Of a stretch of DNA of 64,000 nucleotides, positions 53,229 through 63,798 are shown piece by piece. A model generated the notes under the pieces. It saw nothing but the letters and a program-made list of their open reading frames with translations, was not told where the DNA came from and searched no databases. The stretch comes from Lineus longissimus (lineage: Eukaryota > Nemertea > Pilidiophora > Heteronemertea > Lineidae). How positions within the stretch are numbered: the stretch's first letter is position 1; each line of letters begins with the position of its first letter. A program made the position numbers and the translations under genes. Where the stretch lies: NCBI RefSeq assembly GCF_910592395.1, contig NC_088317.1:8000001-8064000 (forward strand), given 5' to 3'.

Positions 53229-54477
53229 ATGACAACTGGAGTACTGCTCAACACTGAAAGGAGTCATAAGATTCCACTAGGATTAAAGGCCGAGAGAAAT
53301 CATCACATTATCACGCACAATCCGTCTTCTGCTAACCCAAAAGAAACATTGTACATTAGAATACCTGCTTTAAGAGAAAATACGTTCTTTGTACCCAGGT
53401 CTCTTTTTCTGTCAGCTGATGTCACCATTTCTGGTGATTCAAAGAACAGCGTAGTTAACAATCTCGGCAGAAACCTGTTATCCAAGATGGTAATTAAGTA
53501 GGGAACGGAACAGATATTTGATCTCAATGAATACAGTCATTATTCGACTTTTAAAGATCTCTGGTTAACACAAGAGCAAAGGAACGATAGTGTTTTTCAA
53601 GGTATTCAGTCAGAAAAACTTAGAAAGTTGAGATCAGGTGTTGCAGAAGCCGATGTTACCGGTGAAACCAGCGATGAGAAAACACTGAAGAAAGTATTTG
53701 GAGCCAAGTACAAGATACCGTTAGATTTTGAACTATTTTTCAACTATGCTCCATTTTACAAGTTTCCAATTCAAGAGGATGTGATCATCGAGATTACTTT
53801 AGCGCCAAAAGAGGAGATCATCGTTACCAGCACAACTGCAAACATGAATTACAAACTTGAAAATATCAGTTTTGAATATGACATAGTAACTAACAAGGGA
53901 TTAGCCAATATGCTTACAAACAAGTACAATTCAGGTTTCTCCATCTATTACGACTGGGTAGATCACTTCAAAACTGTCAACGTAACGGCAAATGAAACGC
54001 TGATCAACGAGAACATCAATTTTCCTCGAATGTCCATAAAAGGACTATTACTTCTATTCATTTCTGATTACACTGATGGTTCAAGAGATTCTGAAAAGTT
54101 TGAACATCACAAAAGTTCAAATAACCATCGAAGGAGTTGCTAATCAGGTATTCCCAGAAGGAATGAGAATGCTAGATCAATGGGAGGAGATCAAGAAACA
54201 CTTCATGACAGAAGACTTAAAGAAAACTTACGACTGCAACATGTCTATGAAAAAGTACTATGGAGACTCGAATAACTACGGTCTTTGGTTGGACCTGAGA
54301 ACTACTGAAGACAATAGATTACACGGATCGGGCAAAAAGCTTCAAAACACTAAAGATGGTATTCAATTGTCGATAACAAAAGAATCTGGAAAGGGGCCGT
54401 ACAAAATGCACATATTTGTGGTTTCTGATGCTCAAGTTAACATTCAAAATTCACAGATTGTTTCCTTGCAACATTAG
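53229..54477 (+). pseudogene. Major capsid protein (double jelly-roll type), broken
   Basis: The ATG lies in TAAATAGAATG. The N-terminus (LLNTERSHKIPLGLKAER) missing from copy 1 is present. The hexon block IPLDFELFFNYAPFYKFPIQ follows. There is an in-frame TAG at 53499-53501 where copy 1 has Trp. A small deletion near 54105 shifts the frame; the last part reads from about 54100 to 54477. The length before damage would be about 415 residues, in the Polinton capsid range. Lies between the membrane protein and the small conserved gene, as in copy 1. Confidence 0.75.
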
Positions 54478-54541
54478 GATCATTAATTTTGACATTGGGA
54501 TTGTTAACTTGCAACATTAAGATTATTTTACAGTTAAATAA

Positions 54542-54778
54542 ATGGAAACACCAGGAAAGAAGGAAATCATCAATACACTGTACCAAAGTGTGTTATTGGC
54601 GACGGCAACAATTGGTTACTCATATTTACTTAAGATATTCTTGAGAATTGCCATTGGCCCGCCAAGTCAGGCAAACTTAGAAGAGATTCTTAAACTTGGC
54701 GGAATTGTAGCAGTAAGTAATGTAACATTGGAATACTTTTACGATCAAGGTATTTTACCCAGAAACATAATCAAGTAG
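54542..54778 (+). CDS. Small conserved Polinton membrane-associated protein
   Basis: 78 residues, intact; ATG in TTAAATAAATGG. Motifs GPPSQANLEEILKLGG and YDQGILPRNI are the same as in the start-less copy at 16429-16650. The first 35 residues include a moderately hydrophobic helix (SVLLATATIGYSYLLKIFL). It always sits between major capsid and penton. Function unknown; a capsid-associated or membrane peptide is possible. Confidence 0.6.
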   Translation: METPGKKEIINTLYQSVLLATATIGYSYLLKIFLRIAIGPPSQANLEEILKLGGIVAVSNVTLEYFYDQGILPRNIIK

Positions 54779-54815
54779 AATTTAAGTACAGTAAATTAAA
54801 ATTTAAGTGCAATAA

Positions 54816-55019
54816 ATGAAAACCGTGTTGTACATTAATTCCAGTGACTACCCAGAACAGAAATCACATGATTTAACCATACATCTTAACACTGAAATTC
54901 AGAATGTCATTAGCGTCAGTTTGACATATGCAGGAATACCTTGTACTTTTTACTCACTGCGCCTGATTTTTTACTCACTGCGCCTGATTTTTTACTCATT
55001 TTGGCTAAAATCACACTAA
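54816..55019 (+). pseudogene. Penton-like minor capsid remnant
   Basis: The ATG lies in GCAATAAATG. The first 45 residues or so match the penton of copy 1 (INSSDYPEQKSHDLTIHL, then AGIPCTFY). After that a 21-bp tandem repeat (YSLRLIF twice, then YSFWL; about 54950-55005) replaces the remaining 190 or so residues and ends in a stop. The protein cannot fold as a jelly roll. Confidence 0.7.
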
Positions 55020-55024
55020 ACTAA

Positions 55025-55462
55025 ATGGCAGGAATAGCTGTGATGATTGGTTCTGCGATGGTGAATGGTTTAGCCTTCACCGGTACTGGATACCTTTTTA
55101 AAGCACTAGACAAGAATGGCTATGAGGCTGAAATAAAGAGACATAATTTAGCGCAAGAGCAATTGCAAAGAGCATCCACAGAATGGGACGAGCATAGGAA
55201 AAGTACCATTGACTTTGTTAACCTTGAATTAAAGAGAGAACATGAAGCGGCAATTGACTTCAAAAATGCCGACACCGCACTTTCAGTGTACAACAGTTTA
55301 AACCCACATAATGGAATTACCATTCCTAGACAACCACAATTGAGCGACTACTACAAGCCCAGCGATGAAATGAAGAATTACGAATACCTTTGGATCATTT
55401 TAGGAATGAGCGTCTTGGGTTTTGGGATTTACTATTTTGTTGGAAAGAAGAAGAAAGACTAA
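55025..55462 (+). CDS. Conserved Polinton protein with two membrane segments
   Basis: 145 residues, intact; ATG in AACTAAATGGC. Same layout as the copy 1 gene at 15135-15581: an N-terminal hydrophobic segment (VMIGSAMVNGLAFTGTGYLF), a central charged helix (QEQLQRASTEWDEHRK), DYYKPSDEMKNYEY and a C-terminal membrane segment (LWIILGMSVLGFGIYYFV) with a Lys tail. Downstream, GGAAGAAGAAAGACTAA is repeated (55450-55495). Probably a virion-associated protein; inferred from position. Confidence 0.6.
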   Translation: MAGIAVMIGSAMVNGLAFTGTGYLFKALDKNGYEAEIKRHNLAQEQLQRASTEWDEHRKSTIDFVNLELKREHEAAIDFKNADTALSVYNSLNPHNGITIPRQPQLSDYYKPSDEMKNYEYLWIILGMSVLGFGIYYFVGKKKKD

Positions 55463-55492
55463 GGAAGAAGAAAGACTAAGGAAGAAGAAAGA

Positions 55493-56101
55493 CTAAACGT
55501 GAATAAAACCATACGGGTGTTCTAGTCTTATGATTAATTTAGATCCTTTCGTCTTTTTAAGGGCACCTATGTATTTTTGCCTCTGGTCTTTAGGGATAAC
55601 ACTATTTTCTTCTAAGGCGTCTTTCATTGCCGATTCATCCTTGTTGAAAAACAGGACTAAAACCCTTATGTTCTCTCTGAAGTCCTTAACAACAGAGTTG
55701 TACTTCTGAACGAGTAACCAAACAGTCAGATTGTAGTGCCTACCGGAAAAGGCAAGATTACATAACTCAGACACCTTCTTCTTTGTGTCTCTCAAATTAG
55801 CACAGTCGTCAATGATGAATAATGTCTGTGATCCTTCGAAGGCCATGGTGGCAAATTGAAGCACAGGGTCTAAATTATTGGCTACAGCAATTGGATTGAC
55901 AATGAAAACATTCTTGTCTTCGTAAATCCATCTCCTATTGTACGTCTTGTTTCTGAAGTAAGTGGGACAGAAAATGACTATGTTCTGGAACTTATGACGA
56001 TATTCCTTCTCTAAGAGGTCAAAAGCAAAATGAGTCTTACCACAATTGGTGACACCAGAAATCAACATGTTGTGTGGCTCGTAAATAAATACTTCACCCA
56101 T
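55493..56101 (-). CDS. A32-type genome packaging ATPase
   Basis: 202 residues, intact. Walker A is GVTNCGKT (16-23) and Walker B is LFIIDD (about 94-99). It differs from copy 1 mostly by conservative changes and ends four residues sooner. The start codon lies in the palindrome CCATTTAAATGG shared with the integrase. Role: DNA packaging into the capsid, as for A32/FtsK-like ATPases of Polintons. One of the few genes of this copy with no damage. Confidence 0.9.
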   Translation of the reverse strand: MGEVFIYEPHNMLISGVTNCGKTHFAFDLLEKEYRHKFQNIVIFCPTYFRNKTYNRRWIYEDKNVFIVNPIAVANNLDPVLQFATMAFEGSQTLFIIDDCANLRDTKKKVSELCNLAFSGRHYNLTVWLLVQKYNSVVKDFRENIRVLVLFFNKDESAMKDALEENSVIPKDQRQKYIGALKKTKGSKLIIRLEHPYGFIHV

Positions 56102-56109
56102 TTAAATGG
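56098..56109. promoter_or_regulatory. Palindromic shared start box CCATTTAAATGG
   Basis: A 12-bp perfect palindrome with the ATPase start (56099-56101, minus) and the integrase start (56106-56108, plus). The same arrangement stands at 14499-14508. Confidence 0.75.
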
Positions 56110-57245
56110 ATGTAAAGGATGACACACAGCAGTATCTAAGGGATTTGTACTACAACCCCGAGAGTCCCGTGGCTTACAGTTCATTAGGTAAGATATGGAA
56201 AAAAGTAAGGGAAGATAGTGTTACTGGTAAAACTAGTAAAACTGGTAACAAAATCAGGTACAAGGAAGTAAAAGAATTTCTAGACACACTACCAACTCAC
56301 CAACTACACAAACCAGCCATTAAGAAATTTACGTTCCGAAAGACAATGGTATCGTACATCGATCAACAATGGCAAGCAGATCTTGTGGACATGCAAAAAT
56401 TTGAGAAACAGAATAAAGGCAACAGATTCATTTTGACAGTAATTGACCTATTCAGCCGTTTTTCTTGGGCTATGGCCGTTAAGAGCAAGAGAGGAGAAGA
56501 AATCAGAGATGCATTTAAAGTGATCTTTGAGGAAGCTAAACCAGTTGTGGCGATACCAGAGAAAATCCAATTTGATGAAGGCAATGAGTTCTACAACCAA
56601 CACTTCAAAAAACTCTTGAGAGAAAACAACATAGAGTGGTTCTCTACATTTTCAAGTAAGAAGGCAGCAGTTGTGGAAAGATTCAACAGAACTTTAAAGG
56701 ATAACATGTGGAAGTACTTCACCGCAAAGGAAACTGACAAGTGGGTAGATGTCCTAGATGAATTGGTGAGCGGGTACAACAACTCATTTCACTCATCAAT
56801 AGGTATGAAACCAATTGACGCCAGAAAGAGGGAGAATGAAGGAACTGTCTGGTACAACCTTTTCGGCCTTCACCTCAAAGAAACATTTGGTGATCCAAAG
56901 TACAAGGTTGGTGACAGTGTCAGAATTTCAAAGTACAATACTATTTTCGACAAAGGCTACTTGCCCAATTTCACTGAAGAAGTCTTTCAAATAAGACAGA
57001 TAGTATTCACTCATCCAATCGTCTACAAACTTGAAGATTACCAAAAGGAAGAAATTCAAGGATATTTCTATGAGGAGGAATTAAGTTATGTTCCCAATCC
57101 TGACCAAATAGAATACAAGATCGAGAAGATAATATGGCGCAAGACCACTAAAGGTAAAAAATACTGATTAGTGAAATGGAAAGGTTACAGTGACAAATTC
57201 AATGAATGGTTACCAATTTCAGGAATAAAAAGCCTAAAAGTCTAA
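56106..57245 (+). pseudogene. int: Polinton integrase, chromodomain cut by a stop
   Basis: The frame from 56106 covers the catalytic core: QADLVDMQ, IQFDEGNEF and VVERFNRT hold the three acids. An in-frame TGA at 57165-57167 (a Gly codon in copy 1) stops it inside the chromodomain. The rest, with VKWKGYSDKFNEWLP, is readable to 57245. No hairpin insertion is present near residue 40, where copy 1 has 10 more residues. A few residues (VVAIP) are extra after FEEAKP. The truncated protein would keep the catalytic core but lack half the targeting domain. Confidence 0.8.
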
Positions 57246-57278
57246 AAAACCTTAATTTAAAAACTTTTTATCCTTTAA

Positions 57279-58162
57279 ATGGAGAGTCAAATGGAAAGAC
57301 AAACAACAGTGAACTATTATGGTACAGTGAACTATTATGGTACTGTCAATGTTTATCAGTATCCTGCTAATCGGGAGCCGGTTAATCGGGAACCGGTTAA
57401 TCGATATCAACCAGTAGTTTCAGGGCCTACATTTAAATGTGTTAAGTGCAATGCAACAAAACCTGAAAGTGAATTTGATAAGAATAGAAGAGGCAATTTA
57501 CTGGATTATTGTAAATTATGTGGTTCCACATTAACCAAGAAATGTGGTAAATGTGGAGAAGTGAAATTACTAAGTGATGGTGAATTCGGTAAAGAAGGAA
57601 AAAAAACGCGAATGTAGAGCTTGTTTTAATTCATACTACAAAGGTTATCTTGATAAATGGTAATAGAGACAGTCATAAAGTCAGAGTTGATCTAAACAAA
57701 ATAGCCAAAGGAGAGTGCCCTGATAACTCGAAATTACATCTAGGTTGTTCCAATGAGTTCTTCAGGGATTGGTTAAACTACCAAAGGGGACTATCACAAA
57801 TACAAATAGTAGATGAGGAGTTGGATCATGTTCTACCAATCAAGGAATTCAAAGATCGCCCAGAACTGTGTTACTCTTGGTTTAACATGCGGCCAATGTC
57901 TAAAACACAAAACAGGCAGAAGAGTTCCACAGTCGACTGGAGTATTTTCAAAGAGCAATTGGGCCGCTCATTTAACTTTATGGTCAATAAGAGTAATGAA
58001 AACTGGTTTGACTATCGAGACCAAAACGTGATAAACGAGTGGGAAAGGATAACAAACAAGTATTTTTGGAATAACCCAGAATTTAACGATATCCTTCTAC
58101 TTAATGATTTTCAGACATTTTCAGGTATCTTCAGACATTTTCAGGTATCTTCCTCTGAATAA
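57279..58162 (+). pseudogene. Zinc-ribbon plus HNH-like nuclease gene, frameshifted
   Basis: The ATG lies in CCTTTAAATGG. The N-terminal part (57279-57617) has repeated NYYGTV and NREPV, then CVKCNATK, YCKLCG and KCGKCGEVK. An extra A in the run near 57600 shifts the frame, and a second shift near 57650 returns it. The C-terminal part (57650-58162) has LDHVLPIKEF and FNMRPMSKTQNRQKS, the HNH-like region. The tail ends in repeated SGIFRHFQ-type residues. It lacks the hairpin insertions and foldback element of copy 1. Confidence 0.7.
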
Positions 58163-58405
58163 ATGAATAGAACTTGGGGTTACACAAAAAGACCACGTAA
58201 TTGGAAAGAAAGATTAGAACGATTTCATAGAGAATTAGAGGCAGAAGTAGAGTCAAAGTTGGAGCCTGAGCCCGAAAAACCTTTAAACCCTGTTGGGTCT
58301 GCTATGGTCGAAAAACCTGCTGGGCCAGAAAAACCGGCTATGGTCGAAAAACCTTTAAAATTTAATGTACTTCAAAAACCTGTAGTGTCTGCAGGTCAAC
58401 ACTAA
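58163..58405 (+). CDS. Small basic proline-rich Polinton protein, shortened
   Basis: 80 residues; ATG in GAATAAATG, directly after the previous stop. Same Trp/Arg-rich start as the copy 1 gene (TWGYTKRPRNWKERLERF) and then repeated EKP motifs. A one-base loss near 58396 gives an earlier stop, so the Ser/Thr-rich end of copy 1 is missing. Function unknown. Confidence 0.5.
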   Translation: MNRTWGYTKRPRNWKERLERFHRELEAEVESKLEPEPEKPLNPVGSAMVEKPAGPEKPAMVEKPLKFNVLQKPVVSAGQH

Positions 58406-58438
58406 ACACTAGAAATGTCAGAACAACTGATTCTAGTT

Positions 58439-58510
58439 ATTCCCACTAATTAAATGGATGGAGATTCCCACTAATTAAATGGATGGAGATTCCCACTAAT
58501 TAAATGGATG
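58439..58510 (+). repeat. Threefold repeat of a 25-bp start region
   Basis: Three copies of ATTCCCACTAATTAAATGG with the next six bases. Each contains a TTAAATGGATGGAG start box with ATG at 58453, 58478 or 58504. Only the third leads into the long frame. Confidence 0.85.
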
Positions 58511-59179
58511 GAGACAACAAGGTTTATCCAGATTTAAGTAATTTAAACTCTGAAATTCATTTAAACTCTGAAAGTCATTTAAACTATGAAATGTCTGAAA
58601 AGCATACAGAAAGTAACCCTCAGGCTTTCAGACTACAACAAATATGTGATGTTAAGAGTTTCTTAGAAAGCGAGATTGAATTTAGAAGAAAGATATTTTC
58701 AAAGTACAAAAAAGCATTTAGCGTAATTACTGGCATTAGTCATAGTCTTAATTTTGTAAGCGTTGCGGCTGGCTCAGTTGGTGTGTCTGCACTGGCTGGT
58801 GTCATCACAGCACCGATAGGTTTTGCACTTGGTGGAGTGACCATTGGTAGCGCCATTATCTCCGCAGCCCTATTGGAAGAAAAAAGATATCCTGAAGAAA
58901 ATTGAAAAACATGAGAAGATTGGAATGTTGGCAATTTCAAAACTTAACTCCATCAATGACCTGGTAAGTAAGGCCATGAGTGATTCGCACATTTCAACAG
59001 ATGAGTTTACCTTGATTCTCAAAGAAAAGGAAAAATACATTGCCATGAAAAATGCTATCAGAAAAAAACAGAGGGAGGCAAGTTCAGCTGTTGATGTGGA
59101 ATCTTTAAAGAAGACTTTTTTAGAAGAAGGAAAAAAAATGGCGCAAACAGAGATGATAGCGAAACTGAAGTCACAGTAA
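58504..59179 (+). pseudogene. Glycine-rich conserved Polinton protein, frameshifted
   Basis: The homologue of the intact copy 1 gene at 8291-8950. The first part (58504-58905) includes a duplicated LNSE-H segment and the hydrophobic core (FVSVAAGSVGVSALAGV). A frameshift near 58880 moves the second part (KIEKHEKIGMLAISKLNSI, then KEKEKYIAMKNAIRKK) to another frame ending at 59179. Function as in copy 1 is unknown. Confidence 0.65.
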
Positions 59180-59359
59180 TTAATCACCATTATCACTATT
59201 ATCCTCAACCATTATCGGTACCACCATCACTGGGATCATCATTATTACCATCAGCACCCCCGATGTATGTTGAAAGTGTCTGAAAATGTCTGAAAGTGTC
59301 TGAAAATGTCTGAAATGTCTGAAAATTTAATTTAATAATTTTTGTAATCCTAAATAGAA
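59180..59359. other. Intergenic spacer before PolB
   Basis: CCATTATC and ACCATCA-type repeats are followed by tandem TGTCTGAAA units (59273-59325) and a TAAATAGAAATG start box. No gene. Confidence 0.5.
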
Positions 59360-62300
59360 ATGGTTGATAAAAATGAGAAAATACATTGTTCAACATGTAA
59401 CAAGGAGATATCATACAGCAATCTTTCAGCACATAGGAAAACCAAAGGTCATCAAATGAAGTTATCAAGCCAGTCAGACACGCGTTCACTAAGTTCTCGT
59501 TCACTGCGTTTACCTAACCCTATTCTACTACAAGATACCAAGAAACTTGAACTACAGGACAAAGTCCGATTCGAGGCTAAGGAATTGGAGAGCATAAAGA
59601 ATGTGAAGGATATCGAAGTGGTAAAAGAATTTGGTAAACCAGTTGTTACCATTCGTCTGAAAATTAGCAAACCGGCAAAACACGTTTTCGAGTACAGAGG
59701 TAAACTGGAAGAAATTCTCTTCAAGCTAACTGATTACCATCATAAAATAAGTATTTCAGTTAAAGCTGAATTTGACAGATCTGGCGAAAAGGCTATCTAT
59801 CCTATTCAATATCCAATGGAAAGCATAATTTCAAGAAATCAGGCAATTAATGCCCTAAACAGTCAATTGAACTACATAAAGGCCGCGATTGAGGAACGAT
59901 ACTTCGAAGGAAGTGGCCTGAGTTTAAATGAAATCAAGTCGTGCGATCTCACGATATGTTCCTACAAGAAATGTAAAGGCGGTCACTACACTAGTTTACC
60001 ATTCCGAACTAAAGCTGTCATTAATGTGAAATCAAATGATGAGAAATGTTTTCTATGGAGTCTTTTGGCTGCCAAATACCATGACAGCATTTCATGTGAG
60101 AGGCAAAAAGGTTTTAATGCAACAGAAATTAACCCCTACAAGATGTATGAAAATGAGATTAAGATCAAATCATTTCCTGTGTGTGTTCAAAAAGATATCC
60201 CTAAGATCGAACAAGACAATGGTATCAAGATTAATGTGTTCAAGTTAGAGAACGAATGGGCTAAAAGCATTTATGCCGCAAAGCTGGAACCACTCTACCT
60301 CTCTAAGAACCACGATGATGATGATGTTATCGATCTGTTGTATTTCAAGGATCATTTCATGTACATAAGAGACATAAATCTATTCTTCAAGACTGACAGG
60401 AATAGTGTATTCATTTGTAGGAGATGCATGTATTACTTTTACAAGAAATCTACACTAGAAAGACATAAATTGAAATGTGGAAAACACGATTACTGTAAGA
60501 TCAGTCTGCCACAACCGAATAGTAAATGGTCACAACTTAAGTTTGAAAAGTACTCATTCAAGAACAGAGTTCCCTTTGTAATCTATGCTGATTTCGAAGC
60601 GATAAGCACAACAGTCAATGGTAATACAAATCGTACAGAGTTTAGAGAGCAGTGCTCAAATGATACTGATACCACTAAAAAACTATTCAAACAGATTGCA
60701 TCAGCAGTTGGAGTTTACGTTCACTCTGACTATCCACAAATCTACGCCAGTGGGTATCTCAGTCACAGAGGTGCTGATGTAGTTGACGTTTTCTGTAACT
60801 GGTTACTCAGAAAGGAAGAGACGTTCTCAACTCTACTGAAATGCAACATTCCTCTCACCATGACAGATGAAGATTTGGTGAGATACTCACAAGAAACAAA
60901 TTGTTACTACTGCAATGAATTGTTAGGCGAGGACAGAGTTCAAGATCACAATCACTACAATGGAGAATACAGAGGTGCTGCTCACAAAGCTTGCAACTTG
61001 AACGAGAAGAAAGCCATGTTCGTTCCAGTGTTTTTTCACAATCTCAGTAATCACGATGCTCACCTCTTCATCAGAGAATTGTTGTCTAGGTCACAAAAGA
61101 AACTGAAGTTTCTTGCTAAAAATGCAGAAGAGTACATTTCATTTGAGTTAGGTTGTTTAAAATTTTTAGACTCTTACAGATTCTTACAGTCTGGATTGGA
61201 CAACATCACCAAATCTATGGAAGATGATGACTTTAAGATAACAAGACAGTCTTAAACTATTGAGGAAGAAAGGATCAGTGCCTTATTCATTTTACACATC
61301 GCATGAAAGTTACAATGTTACTCACTTAGAGAAGTCTATGTTCTTTGATGAATTGAAGAATGAAATGGCGGATGATTCAGTTTACCTAAAATCCAAAGAC
61401 ATATGGGATCATTTCAATATCAGAAATCATGGAGAGTTCATCGACCTGTACCTCTAAACAGATGTTCTTTTGTTAGCTGATTTATTCGAGAAATTCAGGG
61501 ACGTTAATTTAAAAAATTTTCAGATCGATCCTTGTCACTGCTATTCAGCACCTGGATTGACCTGGTTAGCCGGATTGAAACACACAGACATAAATCTCGA
61601 ACTTCTTACCGATACCGATATCCTACTTACTTTTGAAAAGGCAATAAGAGGTGGAATTTCAGGTGTGATGGGAACAAGACATGTCAAGGCCGATGAGAGT
61701 CATAAGCTCCTGTACATAGACGCAAATAATCTCTATGGCTGGGCAATGATGGAAAGTCAGCCTTACGGCAGTTTTCAAATGTTTGACGATACCATGATCA
61801 AAGCAAACATAACTTATCAGGATATCATGTCAATTCCTAAAGACAGTGAAGTAGGATATCTTTTCGAAGTAGATTTAGGTTATCCAGAGGAAATCAAGTT
61901 CAAGTCAAAGAACTTTCCATTCTGTCCAGAATCTCTTTTCATAGACGACGACGAATTAAGTACTTACCAGAAAGAGTTACTCGGTGACGAGAAGAGGTCA
62001 AAGGTAGAAAAATTGATCCTCACACAGAAGGACAAGACCAACTACATCGTGCATTAAAGACTTTTAAAATTTTACTTAAATCAAGGAATGACACTGTAAA
62101 AGGTCCATTCTTTCATCAGTTTCAAACAATCAAAGTGGTTGAAATCATACATCGACTTCAACACTAAAAAGAGGATGGCTTCTACTACTGATTTCGAGAA
62201 AGATTACTTCAAGTTAATGAACAATGCTTTCTACGGAAAGACATGTGAAAACGTAAGGAACAGGGTAGAAATTGAACTGGTGACAGATGGGGAAAGTGCC

Positions 62301-63014
62301 AAGAACTTCATGGCGAGTCCAAGGTTTTCATCGATTAACATCTTTGACGAAAGTAGCGCGGCAATTTGCATGAGGAAAACATCAATAAAGTTTAACAAAC
62401 CAATCTACATAGGAGCTGCAGTACTGGAGTTGTCCAAGCTGCTGATGTATGAATTCTACTACAACATACTTCAACCTCACTTTGGTGAGAAAAACCTAGA
62501 ACTTCTTTATTTGGACACGGATTCTTTCGTTTTAAAGATCAAAACAGACGATTTAACAGCAGACCTCAAAGGGTTAAAGGATCACTTCGACTTCAGTAAT
62601 TACCCAAAGGATAATCCTCTTTACGACACTAGCAAGAAGAAAGTTCCAGGCCACTTTGAGGATGAGCTGGGAGGAGACGAAATGATAGAATTTATTGCCT
62701 TGAGGAGTAAGATGTATGCGTCCAGGACTAAAAATTCAGAATCAAAGAAATTGAAGGGAATCGCTAAGAATGTTGTGAATAAGTCTATTACATTTGATGA
62801 CTACGTTGATTGTCTTGAAAACACTAAGACTTTTAATCACAAAATGCGTCATCTGAGGTCAGAAAAGCATCAAATGTATCTGGAAGAGATTGATAAGAAA
62901 AGCTTAAGTCCTTTCGATGATAAGCGTTTCATCTTAGAGGATGGCATCTCTACATTGCCTTTCGGTATTTACTATGAAAAATACATTGATTACAGTGATT
63001 TAATGAATGTTTAA
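59360..63014 (+). pseudogene. polB: Polinton DNA polymerase B (protein-primed type), broken
   Basis: The ATG lies in TAAATAGAAATG. Motifs in order: finger CSTCNKEI, finger CRRCMYYF, YADFEAIS (exonuclease), HNH-like CYYC...DHNHYNGEYRGAAH, FFHNLSNHDAHLF, polymerase A (DANNLYGW), B (NNAFYGKT), C (YLDTDSF). Damage: a small deletion and frameshift near 61250, in-frame TAA at 61455-61457 (Lys in copy 1), 62055-62057 (Tyr in copy 1) and about 62089-62091 (Lys in copy 1). The HNH-like insert is intact here, unlike copy 1. One half of a hairpin unit (GGAC-AAA-GTCC, 59557-59567) and one GAGC-AGT-GCTC (60647-60657) are the only possible repeat traces. Confidence 0.85.
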
Positions 63015-63056
63015 CTAATTAAATCACTTTAAGTAAATCATTTTAATTAAATAGAA

Positions 63057-63798
63057 ATGGACTTCATAATTTTTGAGAATGAATGCGATGAAGCCATATT
63101 TGAGCTAACTTAACAGACCCATTGAACATCAAATCGATCACTTTGAAATCGATAGCGTTATACAACTCGTGGTGGACTGGTGATAACGTTCCGGGTATTA
63201 CAGAATTGTTAAAAATGGAAAATGACTCAAGACAACAATCCGATTCTTTCTATGTCCCTTTTGATGGTCATTAATTTTCAGTTTGTCCGAACTTTGCTCC
63301 TTTATCAATGAGCGTATCAAAAATCTTGCAGGACATGTTAACATCAGCTGTGACAATAACAATTACCTTATCATTGAACTTACTGAGGACAAGTTGTTTA
63401 TGCTGAAAGATTACTATCTCGGTGATGAATATTTTACAATAGTAAACACATCTTTTGGTTTTAAACAAACTAAATTCGTCAAGAAAGGAAAATACTACTC
63501 CACCAAGCCACTTAACTTTTACAGAAAAGAACTATTTTTAAGATCAAATTTGGTTGATAAAGCTAAGACCCTCTACAACAATAAACCTTCTGACATTTTA
63601 TGTATCGTTCCTGTTAAAGATGGTGATCAGATACAATACCAGAGATATGAACTCAATTGCAAGAAAATAGTTAACAAAAAATGTACAAATCAAGTCAAAT
63701 TTGAAATCACGGATGAGAATGGTAAAATAGTTAATTTCAGAGGTAGCTCAGTTACTTTAAATTTTTCACTTGAAACTAAGAATAGTGTGTTTGAATAA
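63057..63798 (+). pseudogene. Remnant of the 316-residue conserved Polinton gene
   Basis: The start ATG is in TAAATAGAAATGG, and the first residues MDFIIFENEC match copy 1. A frameshift then gives a stop within 20 codons, and a large middle part is missing. From 63283 a 171-codon frame matches the C-terminal half of the copy 1 protein (KGKYYSTKPLNFYRK, then EITDENGKIVNFRG). The end VTLNFSLETKNSVFE shows how the protein ends without the hairpin unit present in copy 1. Dead gene. Confidence 0.65.
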
